From contig JAFGDQ010000004.1 of NCBI GenBank assembly GCA_016932015.1, positions 62,001 through 126,000 of the forward strand: a stretch of DNA of 64,000 nucleotides, read 5' to 3'. A program made the translations under genes and the position numbers. Within the stretch, counting starts at the first letter, position 1. The number at the start of each line of letters is the position of its first letter. Positions 33,930 to 43,465 of this stretch are shown in pieces. Source of the stretch: Spirochaetota bacterium. GTDB lineage: Bacteria; Spirochaetota; UBA4802; JAFGDQ01. The notes under the pieces are model-generated. The model worked only from the letters and a program-made list of their open reading frames with translations, did no database searches and had not been told where the DNA came from.

Positions 33930-35741
33930 TTATATACTGAGCTTTTTAAGTTTTTTATTTAAGGAAATTAATTCGTAAATAAATTTCGTTACATATAGTG
34001 CAACAAACATACTGCAGACAATGCCAACAGATAATGTTACTGCAAAACCTTTAATGAAACCGGTTCCGTACTGCGATAATACAAACATAGCGATCAATGT
34101 TGTCAGGTTTGCATCAAAGATAGCCCAGAATGCCCTGCCGAAACCGTTTGTAATACTCATTCTCACGGACTTTTCGCTCTTAAGCTCCTCTTTTATCCTT
34201 TCATATATAATGACATTGGCGTCAACAGCCATACCTATTGTCAAAATTATACCCATTAAACCCGGCAGTGTCAGAGTAAAACCCAGCCAGGACAGAAGAG
34301 CAAAAATAAAAAGCGTATTAAGAATAAGACCGACAATAGAAATCAAACCTGCAAATTTATAATAAATAACCATAAAAATCAGCAGTCCAAGTAAACCAAT
34401 CACTATAGCTTTTATTCCGGATTCAATCGAATCCTGTCCGAGTGATGCTCCTACAGTGCTTTCCTGAGCAATTGTAAGGTCAACAGGCAAGGCACCTTCC
34501 TGTATGATTCTTGCAAGAGCGTTAACTTCATCCATAGTAAAATCGCCAGTGATGGAAGCATCTCCGGTTGTAATCTGGTCATTTATTCTGGGAGCGCTTC
34601 TGATTTTTTCATCAATAATAATTGCCAGTCTCTTTCCGCGGTTTTCCTCAGCTGTTATATTAGCAAATTTGGATGCACCCTCAGGTGTTGTACGGAAATG
34701 AACGTTTAAAGCACCGTATTCGTCCCTGTCGATCCAGGCCTTGCTGATGTCACTGCCTGCGACTGCGACTTTTTTATGCAGAGCCATAATTTCTGATGGA
34801 AATATCTTTTTGGTATCGGCATCTCTTGAAAAAAGATACAATAATGCAAGATTATCCGGCAGTTTGATTCCTCCGGCGACTTCAGATAAAAAAGCTTCCT
34901 GTTCATCCAATGATTCGGGAAAACGTTCTTTCTTATAATTCTTTAGAACCCAGTCTGTTGCCTTTTTGGTATATTCATCATCAACAAGCCTGTATTGAAC
35001 ACTTCCTGTGGTTCCAATTGCTCTTTTTACGCTTTTCGGATCTTTAACACCCGGAAGCTGTATTTCAATTGCGTCATTTCCTCTCTGCAGAATAGTCGGT
35101 TCAGAAACCCCGAATTTATCAATTCTGTTTCTGAGCATTTCAAGCGCCTGCTGAGTTATTTCATTTCTGTATTTTTCCCGGAGTTCTCCGGTATCAGTAA
35201 GTTTATTATTCTCTATATCTTTCAGAAATGAATCTATTTCATCGATTTCTTTTTCAGTATCTTCTTTGCTTTGCTTATTTGCATTCTGACCGGACTTTAT
35301 TTCTTCTTTTCTTTTTGTCAGGCTTTCTTTTTCCTCAAGGACCTGTTTTTGAATTTTCTCAAAATCGGCCATCATAACAAGATGCATCCCGCCCTGCAGG
35401 TCAAGACCGAAGTTGATTTTCCTTGCAAGAAACATTTTCTCAGCCCAGTGCTGAAGGATTTTTGCATCCCTGACACCTTTGAAAGTCCGGATTTCATTCA
35501 TAACTGCATCATTAATGCCGGTTGCTCCGGTTGCCTCAATTATGTATTTGCCCTCTTCCTTAATTACTTCATAATCATCAGATGAGAATCTGGCAGTAAT
35601 AACATCCGCCTCTTCAGAAGTGATATCACTGTTAAGATAAATTTCCATTCTTTTAGTACCGACAGTAGGCAACACAAGAATGATTGCAAATATAATAATC
35701 GCAATAATAAAGACTGCTTTATAAATTAAACCTCTTGTCAT
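33930..35741 (-). CDS. secD: Protein translocase subunit SecD
   Basis: The 603-residue protein has an N-terminal helix, a large periplasmic domain (about 30-420) with the conserved 'FGLDLQGGMHLVM' segment, and five C-terminal helices with 'GMAVDANVIIYERIKEE' in the SecDF-RND motif. Its partner secF follows at 10 bases and an accessory gene precedes at 20 bases. The periplasmic P1 region contains a long lysine/glutamate-rich stretch (about 130-185), probably a helical insertion. Function with SecF and YajC is inferred from family knowledge. Confidence 0.97.
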   Translation of the reverse strand: MTRGLIYKAVFIIAIIIFAIILVLPTVGTKRMEIYLNSDITSEEADVITARFSSDDYEVIKEEGKYIIEATGATGINDAVMNEIRTFKGVRDAKILQHWAEKMFLARKINFGLDLQGGMHLVMMADFEKIQKQVLEEKESLTKRKEEIKSGQNANKQSKEDTEKEIDEIDSFLKDIENNKLTDTGELREKYRNEITQQALEMLRNRIDKFGVSEPTILQRGNDAIEIQLPGVKDPKSVKRAIGTTGSVQYRLVDDEYTKKATDWVLKNYKKERFPESLDEQEAFLSEVAGGIKLPDNLALLYLFSRDADTKKIFPSEIMALHKKVAVAGSDISKAWIDRDEYGALNVHFRTTPEGASKFANITAEENRGKRLAIIIDEKIRSAPRINDQITTGDASITGDFTMDEVNALARIIQEGALPVDLTIAQESTVGASLGQDSIESGIKAIVIGLLGLLIFMVIYYKFAGLISIVGLILNTLFIFALLSWLGFTLTLPGLMGIILTIGMAVDANVIIYERIKEELKSEKSVRMSITNGFGRAFWAIFDANLTTLIAMFVLSQYGTGFIKGFAVTLSVGIVCSMFVALYVTKFIYELISLNKKLKKLSI

Positions 35742-35761
35742 TTTACCCTCTTTATTGTTTG

Positions 35762-36412
35762 CTATGCACCCGGAAATCTTCTGACTACTTTGCTGTTCCG
35801 GCGTTTTGATCTGAATTTAAATAAAATAATAATTCCAATTATTAAACATACCAGTAATACTTTTACAAAAATATCCGCTCCACCCTTTTCCATTCCTATT
35901 ATACTTTTTTCTTTTAGCTCTTCTTCGGAAACAGGTTCTTCGGATTCTTCTGTAAAAATTTTATTCTGTATATTATTCGTTTTTTCTTCCGCTTCTGTTT
36001 TATTTAAAGTTATACCATGAATTCTTGAATATTTAAAATTACCGTCCTGAATATCAATTAATCCGTTCGTTTTTATGTCAGGTTTACTGATTGCTCTGTC
36101 TTGTTGTGAACTTTTTTCCTCAGTCTGTTCAGCATCTTCCGGGATGCTGTCTTTTTCTGGCGTTCTACTTTCAGATTTGTCAGGTAAACTGTTTGTAACT
36201 GCTTTTTTCTCCTGAACACTTTCTGTTTCAGGTAAATCCGGTGTAACGGAATTTGTGCCGTTGCCCTCTTTCTCCGGCAATATACTGCTTTCTTCTGCAA
36301 TAATATTTTCTTTTACACTTTCAGGGTTAACTGATTCATTAATTTCAGCTGTCTGAGCAAACAAAGTACCCGCAAAAACAAGAACTATAAATTTTCCGTA
36401 AATAATTTTCAT
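35762..36412 (-). CDS. Exported acidic protein with C-terminal membrane anchor
   Basis: The longest frame begins at 36667, but its first 85 residues are A+T-driven. I place the start at ATG 36412 because the product then begins with a good signal peptide ('MKIIYGKFIVLVFAGTLFAQ'). The 216-residue protein has a long acidic, low-complexity stretch (E, K, S, P; about 25-175), a short conserved-looking 'FKYSRIHGITLNKTE', and one membrane helix near the C-terminus ('VKVLLVCLIIGIIILF') followed by basic residues. It lies 20 bases upstream of secD and downstream of yajC. No domain is recognised; a role in export or in linking the two membranes is speculation. Confidence 0.55.
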   Translation of the reverse strand: MKIIYGKFIVLVFAGTLFAQTAEINESVNPESVKENIIAEESSILPEKEGNGTNSVTPDLPETESVQEKKAVTNSLPDKSESRTPEKDSIPEDAEQTEEKSSQQDRAISKPDIKTNGLIDIQDGNFKYSRIHGITLNKTEAEEKTNNIQNKIFTEESEEPVSEEELKEKSIIGMEKGGADIFVKVLLVCLIIGIIILFKFRSKRRNSKVVRRFPGA

Positions 36413-36789
36413 TCCATTATTATAAAAAAATGTAAACATACTGATCCATTTATTTTTTACCGGGCTGAATATTTCATTTACTAAATAATTAAAAATTATC
36501 ATCGAAACAATTATTTCTTTTATAAATTTACATCGAAAATATTTGCGTATAATACATTTAAAGAAACAATAATTCATCACATTATTACGGATGAATAACC
36601 GTTTCTTTAAATTCAATATCCGGCCTGCGTTATTCCCTGTAAATAAAACATGAAAAGAACGCATCATGTTTTATGAATAATCCGAGAAAAAGAAATATCA
36701 ACGTTTTTATTATTGATAGATATCTGATTCTTTGCTGGCCTCTGTTATAATCTACGCTGAAACGAGGATTGCAAAAAAATTAAAATGAA
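36413..36789. other. Noncoding region upstream of the acidic gene
   Basis: After the start is moved to 36412, this 377-base stretch holds no gene I can support. An in-frame ATG-initiated extension exists (to 36667), rich in F, I and N, but it looks like chance A+T composition. No strong hairpin is seen. Confidence 0.4.
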
Positions 36790-37107
36790 TTATGAAATTT
36801 TCGCCTGAACAGCTGATTTCGCGAATTCCACTTTTGTGTTATCGCCGATTTTCAGTACAACAATACCTTCCTCAGGCTTAAGATTTACAACAGTTCCGTA
36901 AATACCGCCGGTTGTAAGAACCTTATCACCTTTCTGGATTTCATCTATCATTTTTTTTCTTAATTTTTCTTTCTTCTGTGACGGTCTGATCAAAAGGAAA
37001 TAAAAGATAAGCAATATCATTACAGGCAAAATAAACATTTCCCATCCGCCTGATGCCGGTTTAGCTGCTTCGCCCTGTGCGTATGCGTTTGAAATAAGAC
37101 TGAACAA
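36790..37107 (-). CDS. yajC: Preprotein translocase subunit YajC
   Basis: The 105-residue protein has one N-terminal membrane helix ('MFILPVMILLIFYFLLIRPSQ') and the family region 'KGDKVLTTGGIYGTVVNLK', followed by a short tail. YajC associates with SecDF in the inner membrane. secD and secF lie in the same direction downstream, separated by the acidic exported gene. The start is preceded by a GGAGG-like site, TCTCGGAGG on the coding strand. Confidence 0.95.
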   Translation of the reverse strand: MFSLISNAYAQGEAAKPASGGWEMFILPVMILLIFYFLLIRPSQKKEKLRKKMIDEIQKGDKVLTTGGIYGTVVNLKPEEGIVVLKIGDNTKVEFAKSAVQAKIS

Positions 37108-37290
37108 TTTTATCCTCCGAGAGTTTTATACAATTTAATTTTATATTTCGTAAACATTCAGTTATTTATAATACAAACGAAACAGAATTATTCTGATTTT
37201 AATTACAATGCCTGTATATTTAAAGACAGATGTACTTACGAAATTCCATTAATCTTTAAAACTGAAAAAAATATGTCAACCCTTTAATGA

Positions 37291-37992
37291 CTAGTCGAAT
37301 GAAATTATTACAGGCATGTTCAGTTCAACATACCTGCTTAATTCAATTATATCTTCATTGTACATTCTGATGCATCCGCTGGATGCAAGCTCCCCTATCG
37401 AATTTGCATCATTATTACCATGTATTGCAATACCTGATCCGGCAGAAGGCATCCTTCCTCCGGAATCAGGAATTAGCCCTTTATTTACAGCTGTATGGTA
37501 ATTGGAAATATCATTTTTATTTGGATAGCTTAACCTGAAAAACCTGGGGCCGTACGCATTACTGCCCAGATCAGCATTCTTATTTCCGAATTTATAATGG
37601 CCGTCTTTAGCCTTGAAGTATACACTGTTCATATTCCTTAATTTTTTGTAGGCATACGTAGTTTTATCAGCATCCATACTTAAAATCTCGGTTATTTTAT
37701 AAATTCCTTCAGGAGTACGTTTATCACCCGCATGAAGTTTCGGCTTCTTATCAGGATTTAGCCCATACCCGATTTTATAACTGAAAATTTTATTCAGATT
37801 TTTGTCATACAGAGAAAGTAGAAATTCCTTTTTATTGACATAAATAGCATAATCGCCGTCATATTCCCGGAATACAGTATCCAGCGTCTCCATTGCATTT
37901 ACATTAACTTTCCCGTCCGCATATCCGCACCCGGAAACAGTAAATAAAAATACAGCCGCAATTATAATTATCCCGGATTTTAAGCTACACAT
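37291..37992 (-). CDS. L,D-transpeptidase lipoprotein (YkuD family)
   Basis: The 233-residue protein has a lipoprotein signal (1-21; lipobox 'TVSGC', Cys22) and a YkuD catalytic domain (about 48-232). His191 ('IAIHGNND') and Cys207 ('ASSGCIRM') are the active-site pair. L,D-transpeptidases make 3-3 peptidoglycan crosslinks or attach outer-membrane lipoproteins to the wall. It lies 4 bases downstream of lpxA on the same strand, so it probably belongs to the bamA-skp-lpxD-lpxA operon, all functions of outer-membrane construction. Confidence 0.92.
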   Translation of the reverse strand: MCSLKSGIIIIAAVFLFTVSGCGYADGKVNVNAMETLDTVFREYDGDYAIYVNKKEFLLSLYDKNLNKIFSYKIGYGLNPDKKPKLHAGDKRTPEGIYKITEILSMDADKTTYAYKKLRNMNSVYFKAKDGHYKFGNKNADLGSNAYGPRFFRLSYPNKNDISNYHTAVNKGLIPDSGGRMPSAGSGIAIHGNNDANSIGELASSGCIRMYNEDIIELSRYVELNMPVIISFD

Positions 37993-37996
37993 TGTT

Positions 37997-38758
37997 TTAC
38001 CTTATTATTCCTCTGTCCGAGGACCTGATAAAATTGATTATTTCTGTAATGTCAGGATCCGTATTTGCTTCCAGTTCCTGCACAGCCTGCGATACATTCT
38101 TTCCGGAACGGCACAGCAATTTATAAACTTCTTTGATTTTCTGCCGCCTTTCAGATGAAAATTCCCTTCGCCTTAAACCGACAACATTAATGCCGGCAAC
38201 TCTGGGCGGACTGCCTTCAATAATCATATAGGGAATACAATCCTTGTTTATTCTTGCCAGCCCGCCAATCATTACGTACTTCCCGACCTTCACAAATTGA
38301 TGAAATCCGCAAAGGCCTGAAATAAATGTAAAGTCATCAACTTCAACATAACCTCCAAGTACGGTATTATTCGCAATTGTTATGGAATTGCCTAATTTTA
38401 CATTATGCGCAAGATGAACTCCTCCCATAAGAAAACAGTTGCTGCCGACTTCTGTACGGGTTCCTTCTTTTGTGGCCCTGTGAATTTGTACGAATTCCCT
38501 TAAAGTGTTATCATTACCAATCTCAACATAAGTTTTCGCGCCTTGATAAGCTACATCCTGAGGCGGAGCTCCTATATAAGCGGAATGGAATATTTTATTT
38601 GATTTTCCAATCTTTACATTGCCTTCAATACGAACGCAATGCCCGATCTCAGTATTGTCACCAATCTCGATTTCTCCGGAAAGATATGCACAAGGTCCTA
38701 TAACGACATTTTTTCCAAGGGAGACATTTCCTTCAATGATAGCGGTATTATGAATCAC
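37997..38758 (-). CDS. lpxA: UDP-N-acetylglucosamine O-acyltransferase LpxA
   Basis: The 253-residue protein is a left-handed parallel beta-helix built of hexapeptide repeats (for example 'IEIGDNTEIGHCVRI'). The catalytic histidine is His118 in 'VHLAHNVKLGN', followed by 'GGLARINKDCIPY', which sets acyl-chain choice in this family. LpxA catalyses the first step of lipid A synthesis in the cytoplasm. lpxD precedes it by 14 bases. fabZ, often placed between them in other bacteria, is absent. Confidence 0.96.
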   Translation of the reverse strand: MIHNTAIIEGNVSLGKNVVIGPCAYLSGEIEIGDNTEIGHCVRIEGNVKIGKSNKIFHSAYIGAPPQDVAYQGAKTYVEIGNDNTLREFVQIHRATKEGTRTEVGSNCFLMGGVHLAHNVKLGNSITIANNTVLGGYVEVDDFTFISGLCGFHQFVKVGKYVMIGGLARINKDCIPYMIIEGSPPRVAGINVVGLRRREFSSERRQKIKEVYKLLCRSGKNVSQAVQELEANTDPDITEIINFIRSSDRGIIR

Positions 38759-38772
38759 TTTTGTATCCTGTT

Positions 38773-39789
38773 TTATGATTTGTCTTTATTTGCAGAAATT
38801 GCTTTTTCAAGAGAGCTGACCCTCTTAAGAAGATCAGGAAGATATTTCAATGCGGCATGTATTTTATGATGCTCTTTTCTAGGCCTGGCAGGAGTTCCAA
38901 ATACAATATCCGGAGTTTTGATGTTACCGGGAATGCCGCTTTGAGGCATGATAATAGTATTGCCTGCTATTTCTATATGATCTGCTATTCCGGCCTGGCC
39001 GAGTATCATCACGTTATCGCCTATAACTGAAGAACCGGAAATTCCGGCTTGTGCCGCAATTATACACTTCTTCCCGATTTTAACATTATGCGCAATATGC
39101 ACAAGATTATCGAGTTTAGTATCATCCCCTATTTCGGTTTTATCGACAACAGCCCTGTCAATTGTGCAGTTCGCTCCAATCTCCACCCTGTCCCCGATTT
39201 TCGCGATACCGATATGCGGTGTTTTTATTTTTTCGCCCTTCCTGTCATAAAAATTAAAACCATCAGCGCCGATTACGGTTCCGGGATGAACAATACAGTC
39301 TCTGCCTAAAGTGCATCCTTCCATTACTATAACACCTGAATACAGTATTGTGCCTTTGCCGATACTAACATCTCTTCCTATGACACAATTCGGATAAATA
39401 ACACAGTCTGCTTCAAGCGTAACATTATCCATTATTACAGCGCCTGCCATAATTGTAACACTATCTGAAATTACAGCGCTGTCCGAAACAATTGCATTTG
39501 CATGAATACCCTTATCATTTGCTGCAAACGGATTAAAAATTTTCAGCAGCTGAATGAAGGCAAACCTGGGATCATCATGCTCTATATAGGAAATCTCCCC
39601 TTTGTATAAATTCCTGGGAACCACAATTGCGGCAGGATTGCGGGAAAGTGCTTTTTTTAAGTATTTACTGTTCTCCACATACAGTATCTGGTCAGGATAA
39701 TCCGTATCAAGGCTGCCTAAACTTTTTATATCAACATCTTCACCGTAATGTTTTTCATTCAATTTTGCAGCAATTTCCGACAATCTCAT
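38773..39789 (-). CDS. lpxD: UDP-3-O-acylglucosamine N-acyltransferase LpxD
   Basis: The 338-residue protein has a uridine-binding N-terminal domain (about 1-100) and a hexapeptide beta-helix with 'GADGFNFYDRKGEKIKTPH', 'GANCTIDRAVVDKTEIGDD' and the catalytic-type 'LVHIAHNVKIGK'. It adds the second acyl chain in lipid A synthesis. Genes lpxA downstream and skp upstream are close (14 and 26 bases). A short coiled-coil tail follows the helix, as usual for LpxD. Confidence 0.96.
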   Translation of the reverse strand: MRLSEIAAKLNEKHYGEDVDIKSLGSLDTDYPDQILYVENSKYLKKALSRNPAAIVVPRNLYKGEISYIEHDDPRFAFIQLLKIFNPFAANDKGIHANAIVSDSAVISDSVTIMAGAVIMDNVTLEADCVIYPNCVIGRDVSIGKGTILYSGVIVMEGCTLGRDCIVHPGTVIGADGFNFYDRKGEKIKTPHIGIAKIGDRVEIGANCTIDRAVVDKTEIGDDTKLDNLVHIAHNVKIGKKCIIAAQAGISGSSVIGDNVMILGQAGIADHIEIAGNTIIMPQSGIPGNIKTPDIVFGTPARPRKEHHKIHAALKYLPDLLKRVSSLEKAISANKDKS

Positions 39790-39815
39790 GTCAATTTCCT
39801 TTTTTAGCTGACGGA

Positions 39816-40325
39816 TTACCTTGTAACCGGGGCACTTTTTTGTTTTTGCTTAATAACTTCTCTTAATAATTCTTCTGTAATATCGTATTCTTTTCTGGAA
39901 TAAACTACACCTTCACCGATGTTTAAAACAAAATCAACATCCGATTTCTTTGCTATGACTTTAAGAGCATTATCGATCTGATTCAAAAATATATTTTTAT
40001 AATGTTCTTCATCTTTTATAATTTCATCAAGATCCGCATAATATTGTTTTCTGCTTTTTAACAGTTCATCTTTTTCGTTTGTATCAGCGGCTAAGGACAA
40101 AAGACTGTCATTTCTTTCAATATCTGAGAGGGTTAATTCTTTACGTTTTTTTATGTCTAAGGCTTTATTGTTATTTTTAAGCAGGTAATCAAATACTATA
40201 TCAATATTTACATAGCGAATTTTATATGGCAGTCTGCCATCCGTTTTTTCGTTCCTGTGATCTTTCATGGAAGAACAGGAAAGTGCAAAGAAAAGAATAA
40301 AAAGTAATTTGAAAATTTTATTCAC
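39816..40325 (-). CDS. skp: OmpH/Skp-like periplasmic chaperone, predicted lipoprotein
   Basis: The longest frame starts at 40349, inside bamA. I prefer GTG at 40325, 4 bases after the bamA stop; the 169-residue product then begins 'MNKIFKLLFILFFALSCSS', a lipoprotein signal (Cys17). The rest resembles Skp/OmpH: 'KIRYVNIDIVFDYLL' (the beginning of the core), a long coiled-coil (about 45-130), and 'DVDFVLNIGEGVVYS'. Skp usually is soluble and carries unfolded outer-membrane proteins to BamA. Membrane anchoring would be unusual. The operon bamA-skp-lpxD-lpxA is the classical one. Confidence 0.8.
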   Translation of the reverse strand: MNKIFKLLFILFFALSCSSMKDHRNEKTDGRLPYKIRYVNIDIVFDYLLKNNNKALDIKKRKELTLSDIERNDSLLSLAADTNEKDELLKSRKQYYADLDEIIKDEEHYKNIFLNQIDNALKVIAKKSDVDFVLNIGEGVVYSRKEYDITEELLREVIKQKQKSAPVTR

Positions 40326-40329
40326 AATT

Positions 40330-42870
40330 TTAAAACCTGTAATCGCCAATAGCGAACTGGAAGTTAAAATCCTTGCTTAATTCGTCGAAGAATCCTTCAT
40401 CTTTTCCAACCCATTCCAGCTTTCTTCCGAACCAGAATCTAAGCGGCATCATAGGTATTTGAATTTTAAATCCGAACCCCCAGGAATACTTGAAATAATC
40501 CATTTTATCCGCTTCCATGAAATCACGGATATCGTATAATTTTTTATTTGCCTTGTCTTCCTCAAATGTTTTCTGATCCTCTTCATCCCTGCTTCTTTCC
40601 CAGAACTTGTCAGTCCATAATGATCCGGCATCGAAGAAAAGAGCTAACCAGAACATTTCAGGATGTACGGGGATTCTTAACTCTGCACCGTATGTAATAC
40701 GATGATAAAGTCTGGCCTGCCATGATTCCGGAAAAGCGTCTTCATAATAACTCGGTTCCCATCCACGAAGCGTTTCCGCTCCTCCAAGATACAGCATGCT
40801 CTCTGTCTCAAGCCACGGATTATCCTCCCTGGACTGGAAAGACTCCACATATCCTCTGTTAAAAGGAGGAGTAAGGAAAGTACCGTTTGCCCGAAGCTCA
40901 ATAACGCACGGGTGTGTTTTCAGCATCGGCAAATGAAAAGGTGTGTAGTAAACAAAAACTTCAGGAGAATATTTTATATAATGATCATCACCTCTGAGAA
41001 CAGCGCCTCCGGTAAAAGCAACAGACATCTCAGCTTTCCATCCTCTGGTAGGATTCAAATAATTATCTCTTGTGTCTCTGTAAACATAAAAAGTCGTTCT
41101 TCTGGTTTCCTGAATACCCAGAGCCTCCTCAATAAAGAGATCATCCGGGCTGTCTCCGGAGGGATTGAGAACACTTTTAAAAGCATGTCTCCAGATAACA
41201 CCTACTCCGTAGTAATACCAGAATCTGTAACTGAGACCGAGAGTATAACCGAATGACTGTTTCTGATATTCAGCATATTCATCAGAATTACTGAACATGG
41301 AAGTTGTATCATAAGTGTATAATTCATAGAAGATAGAGGCTGAGAATCCTACAGGATAATTGTCAAACAGCCACGGCTCCTTGAAACTCAGTGTGACACT
41401 TGTGGTTTCCGGGCCATACTGAATTTTAAACCCTACTCTCTGCCCGTTGCCGAACAGATTATTTTCAGCAATATCAGCAAAAATAGAGAAACCGGAGCTG
41501 GTGCCGTAGCCACCGCCAAGCGAAAGAGTACCCGAAGACTGTTCCTCAACATCAACAATCAGATTCATCATGCCTTCTTTGGTACCTGGCCTGACATCAA
41601 AATTAACCTGTTTAAAATACCCGAGATTAAATATTTTTTCTCTTGAAATCTGCACCTTGGCGGAATTAAAAAGCTCACCTTCACTGACTGCAATTTCTCT
41701 TCTTATTACCCTGTCCTTTGTTTTCGCGTTACCTTTAATAATAATATTTTCAATATATGCCTGTGTTCCTTCCTGAATCTGGAAGTCTATACTTACATAT
41801 TTTCTTTTCTCAATTCCGTCGTCCGTCTCAACTTCACGTTCCTCTACAGTTCTGCGCGGTATTACTCTGGCAAAGATATATCCTTTTGAAGCATACGCGA
41901 AGCTGATGCCCTGTCTGTCCATCTGAAAGAAAGTATCATTAAATTCTTTTCCGCTCTCAACCTGTAAAAATTTTGATGAAAGAGTCCTGGTATCGTAAAC
42001 CTGATTCCCCTCAATTGTATATTTATCAAAATAATATTTCTCTCCTTCGGAAATCTTTATAGTAATAAAAATACTTCTTTCTTCTTTTTCCTCCGGATTA
42101 CTCCATTCATACTCCACGTTGTCTTCAATGATCTGGGCATCGAGATAGCCGCGTTCCTTATAATAAGCTACTATTTTAGCTTTATCCTGTTCATAAATAT
42201 CCCTGTCAAAAATGCCTTCACTGAACCACCATTTCTCGGATGTTTCCATAGCGCCCTGCAGTTTATCAGGTTTAATAATTTTGGCACCGAGTATTGAAAT
42301 TTTACCTACGTTTATCTCCTCTCCTTCATCAATTTTAAATATCAGCTGAACAGTATTATCTTTTTCATCTGTAACCAGCTTATAGTTTACAATCGCATTA
42401 AACAGGCCTGTCTCTTTATATTTCGTTTCAATTAATTTAATGCTGTCTTCAATTAAATTTTTCTTAAGCACGTCCCCTTCTTTAAGCAGGAGAAGAGCTT
42501 CAAGATCCACCTCAGTGACCTCTTCTGCTCCCTTGAACTCTATTTTTGAAATAGTCGGCCTTTCCTTGCATATAAACCGTATCTGAACTCCGTCACCGTA
42601 CTCGTCCACCTCTGCAATAACATTCTCGAACTGGCCCTCGGAAAAAATCAGTTTGATTGCTTTTCGCATTTCTGATGCTTTAAGAGGATAACCGACATCA
42701 AGTTCAGTCTGTTCAAGCCCGATTAATAAATCATCGGGATCCACATTTACAATACCGACGAAATCTATTTTCTTAATAACTTTTCCTTCATATCTGGATG
42801 GAGCTGAAAATCCTCCGTTAAAAGCGAATAAAAAATTTATAATAAATAATGATAAAAGTACATTCCTCAT
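40330..42870 (-). CDS. bamA: Outer-membrane protein assembly factor BamA
   Basis: The 846-residue protein has a signal peptide (1-22), five POTRA domains (about 25-455; for example 'VIKKIDFVGIVNVDPDDLLI' and 'IENIIIKGNAKTKDRVIRRE'), and a C-terminal 16-strand barrel starting near 'LSLGGGYGTSSGFSIF'. The C-terminus ends in an aromatic (Phe), as is normal for the BamA signal strand. It inserts beta-barrel proteins into the outer membrane. A repeated 'LYLGGAETLRGW' fits the conserved L6 loop ('RGF/W'). It heads the operon that continues with skp, lpxD, lpxA and an L,D-transpeptidase. Confidence 0.97.
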   Translation of the reverse strand: MRNVLLSLFIINFLFAFNGGFSAPSRYEGKVIKKIDFVGIVNVDPDDLLIGLEQTELDVGYPLKASEMRKAIKLIFSEGQFENVIAEVDEYGDGVQIRFICKERPTISKIEFKGAEEVTEVDLEALLLLKEGDVLKKNLIEDSIKLIETKYKETGLFNAIVNYKLVTDEKDNTVQLIFKIDEGEEINVGKISILGAKIIKPDKLQGAMETSEKWWFSEGIFDRDIYEQDKAKIVAYYKERGYLDAQIIEDNVEYEWSNPEEKEERSIFITIKISEGEKYYFDKYTIEGNQVYDTRTLSSKFLQVESGKEFNDTFFQMDRQGISFAYASKGYIFARVIPRRTVEEREVETDDGIEKRKYVSIDFQIQEGTQAYIENIIIKGNAKTKDRVIRREIAVSEGELFNSAKVQISREKIFNLGYFKQVNFDVRPGTKEGMMNLIVDVEEQSSGTLSLGGGYGTSSGFSIFADIAENNLFGNGQRVGFKIQYGPETTSVTLSFKEPWLFDNYPVGFSASIFYELYTYDTTSMFSNSDEYAEYQKQSFGYTLGLSYRFWYYYGVGVIWRHAFKSVLNPSGDSPDDLFIEEALGIQETRRTTFYVYRDTRDNYLNPTRGWKAEMSVAFTGGAVLRGDDHYIKYSPEVFVYYTPFHLPMLKTHPCVIELRANGTFLTPPFNRGYVESFQSREDNPWLETESMLYLGGAETLRGWEPSYYEDAFPESWQARLYHRITYGAELRIPVHPEMFWLALFFDAGSLWTDKFWERSRDEEDQKTFEEDKANKKLYDIRDFMEADKMDYFKYSWGFGFKIQIPMMPLRFWFGRKLEWVGKDEGFFDELSKDFNFQFAIGDYRF

Positions 42871-42975
42871 CTGTAAGAACCAATCCTAAAGCATAACTTC
42901 TGCCGTTTTTTTCTGTTTTTTTCTGCTCTCTTTACTTTACCCGTTAACTAATGTCAAGAAAATATATAAGTACAT

Positions 42976-43017
42976 AAAAAAAGGGGTGTAAAGTCTCTGA
43001 AATCAGAATCACACCCC
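42976..43017 (-). terminator. Terminator of the exbB-exbD run
   Basis: On the minus strand GGGGTGT (43011-43017) pairs with ACACCCC (42983-42989) across a 21-base loop, and seven T residues follow (complement of 42976-42982). It starts 44 bases after the exbD stop. Confidence 0.75.
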
Positions 43018-43060
43018 GTTAACAGTATTATTCTTAAAAAATAACGTATCAGTTAATAAA

Positions 43061-43465
43061 TTATCTGCTTTTAATAGTTGTAAGAGAAAACCTGGGCAAA
43101 CCTGCCTGATTCAAAGTATCCATTACTTTGACGATTGTCTCGTAATTCGCGTTCCGGTCGCCTTTTATAATTATTACATTTTTCTCAAGTCCGGCTTTTC
43201 TCTTTTTAAACTCATTTAACAGTGAATCAGGCTCGTATTTTACATCATTAATATAGACATTATTTTTTTCATCAACAGTTATGGTTATATCACCCTGTTT
43301 CTGATCACCTGACTGAACAGCCTTTGGAAGCTGAACCGAAATTGAAGATGTTGTACTGAGACTGGACGTGATCATGAAAAAGGCAATAAGCAGAAAAACA
43401 AGGTCAACAAGAGAGGTAATATCAATATGTGCCTTGTACTGGAACCTGTTTTTAAATTTAATCAT
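43061..43465 (-). CDS. exbD: ExbD/TolR-family energy-transducing protein
   Basis: The 134-residue protein has a cytoplasmic tail, one helix with Asp21 in 'IDITSLVDLVFLLIAFFM' (the proton-carrying residue), and a periplasmic domain with 'ITVDEKNNVYINDVKY' and 'IIIKGDRNANYETIVKVMDTL'. It pairs with ExbB, encoded upstream with an 8-base overlap. No TonB-like gene is visible here; the complex may energise the upstream barrel protein through another partner. Whether it is ExbD or TolR cannot be resolved. Confidence 0.92.
   Translation of the reverse strand: MIKFKNRFQYKAHIDITSLVDLVFLLIAFFMITSSLSTTSSISVQLPKAVQSGDQKQGDITITVDEKNNVYINDVKYEPDSLLNEFKKRKAGLEKNVIIIKGDRNANYETIVKVMDTLNQAGLPRFSLTTIKSR

Noticed and set aside
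36413-36667. 85-residue N-terminal extension of the acidic exported protein
   Set aside because: A+T-driven composition and a perfect signal peptide starting at 36412 make the extension unlikely.
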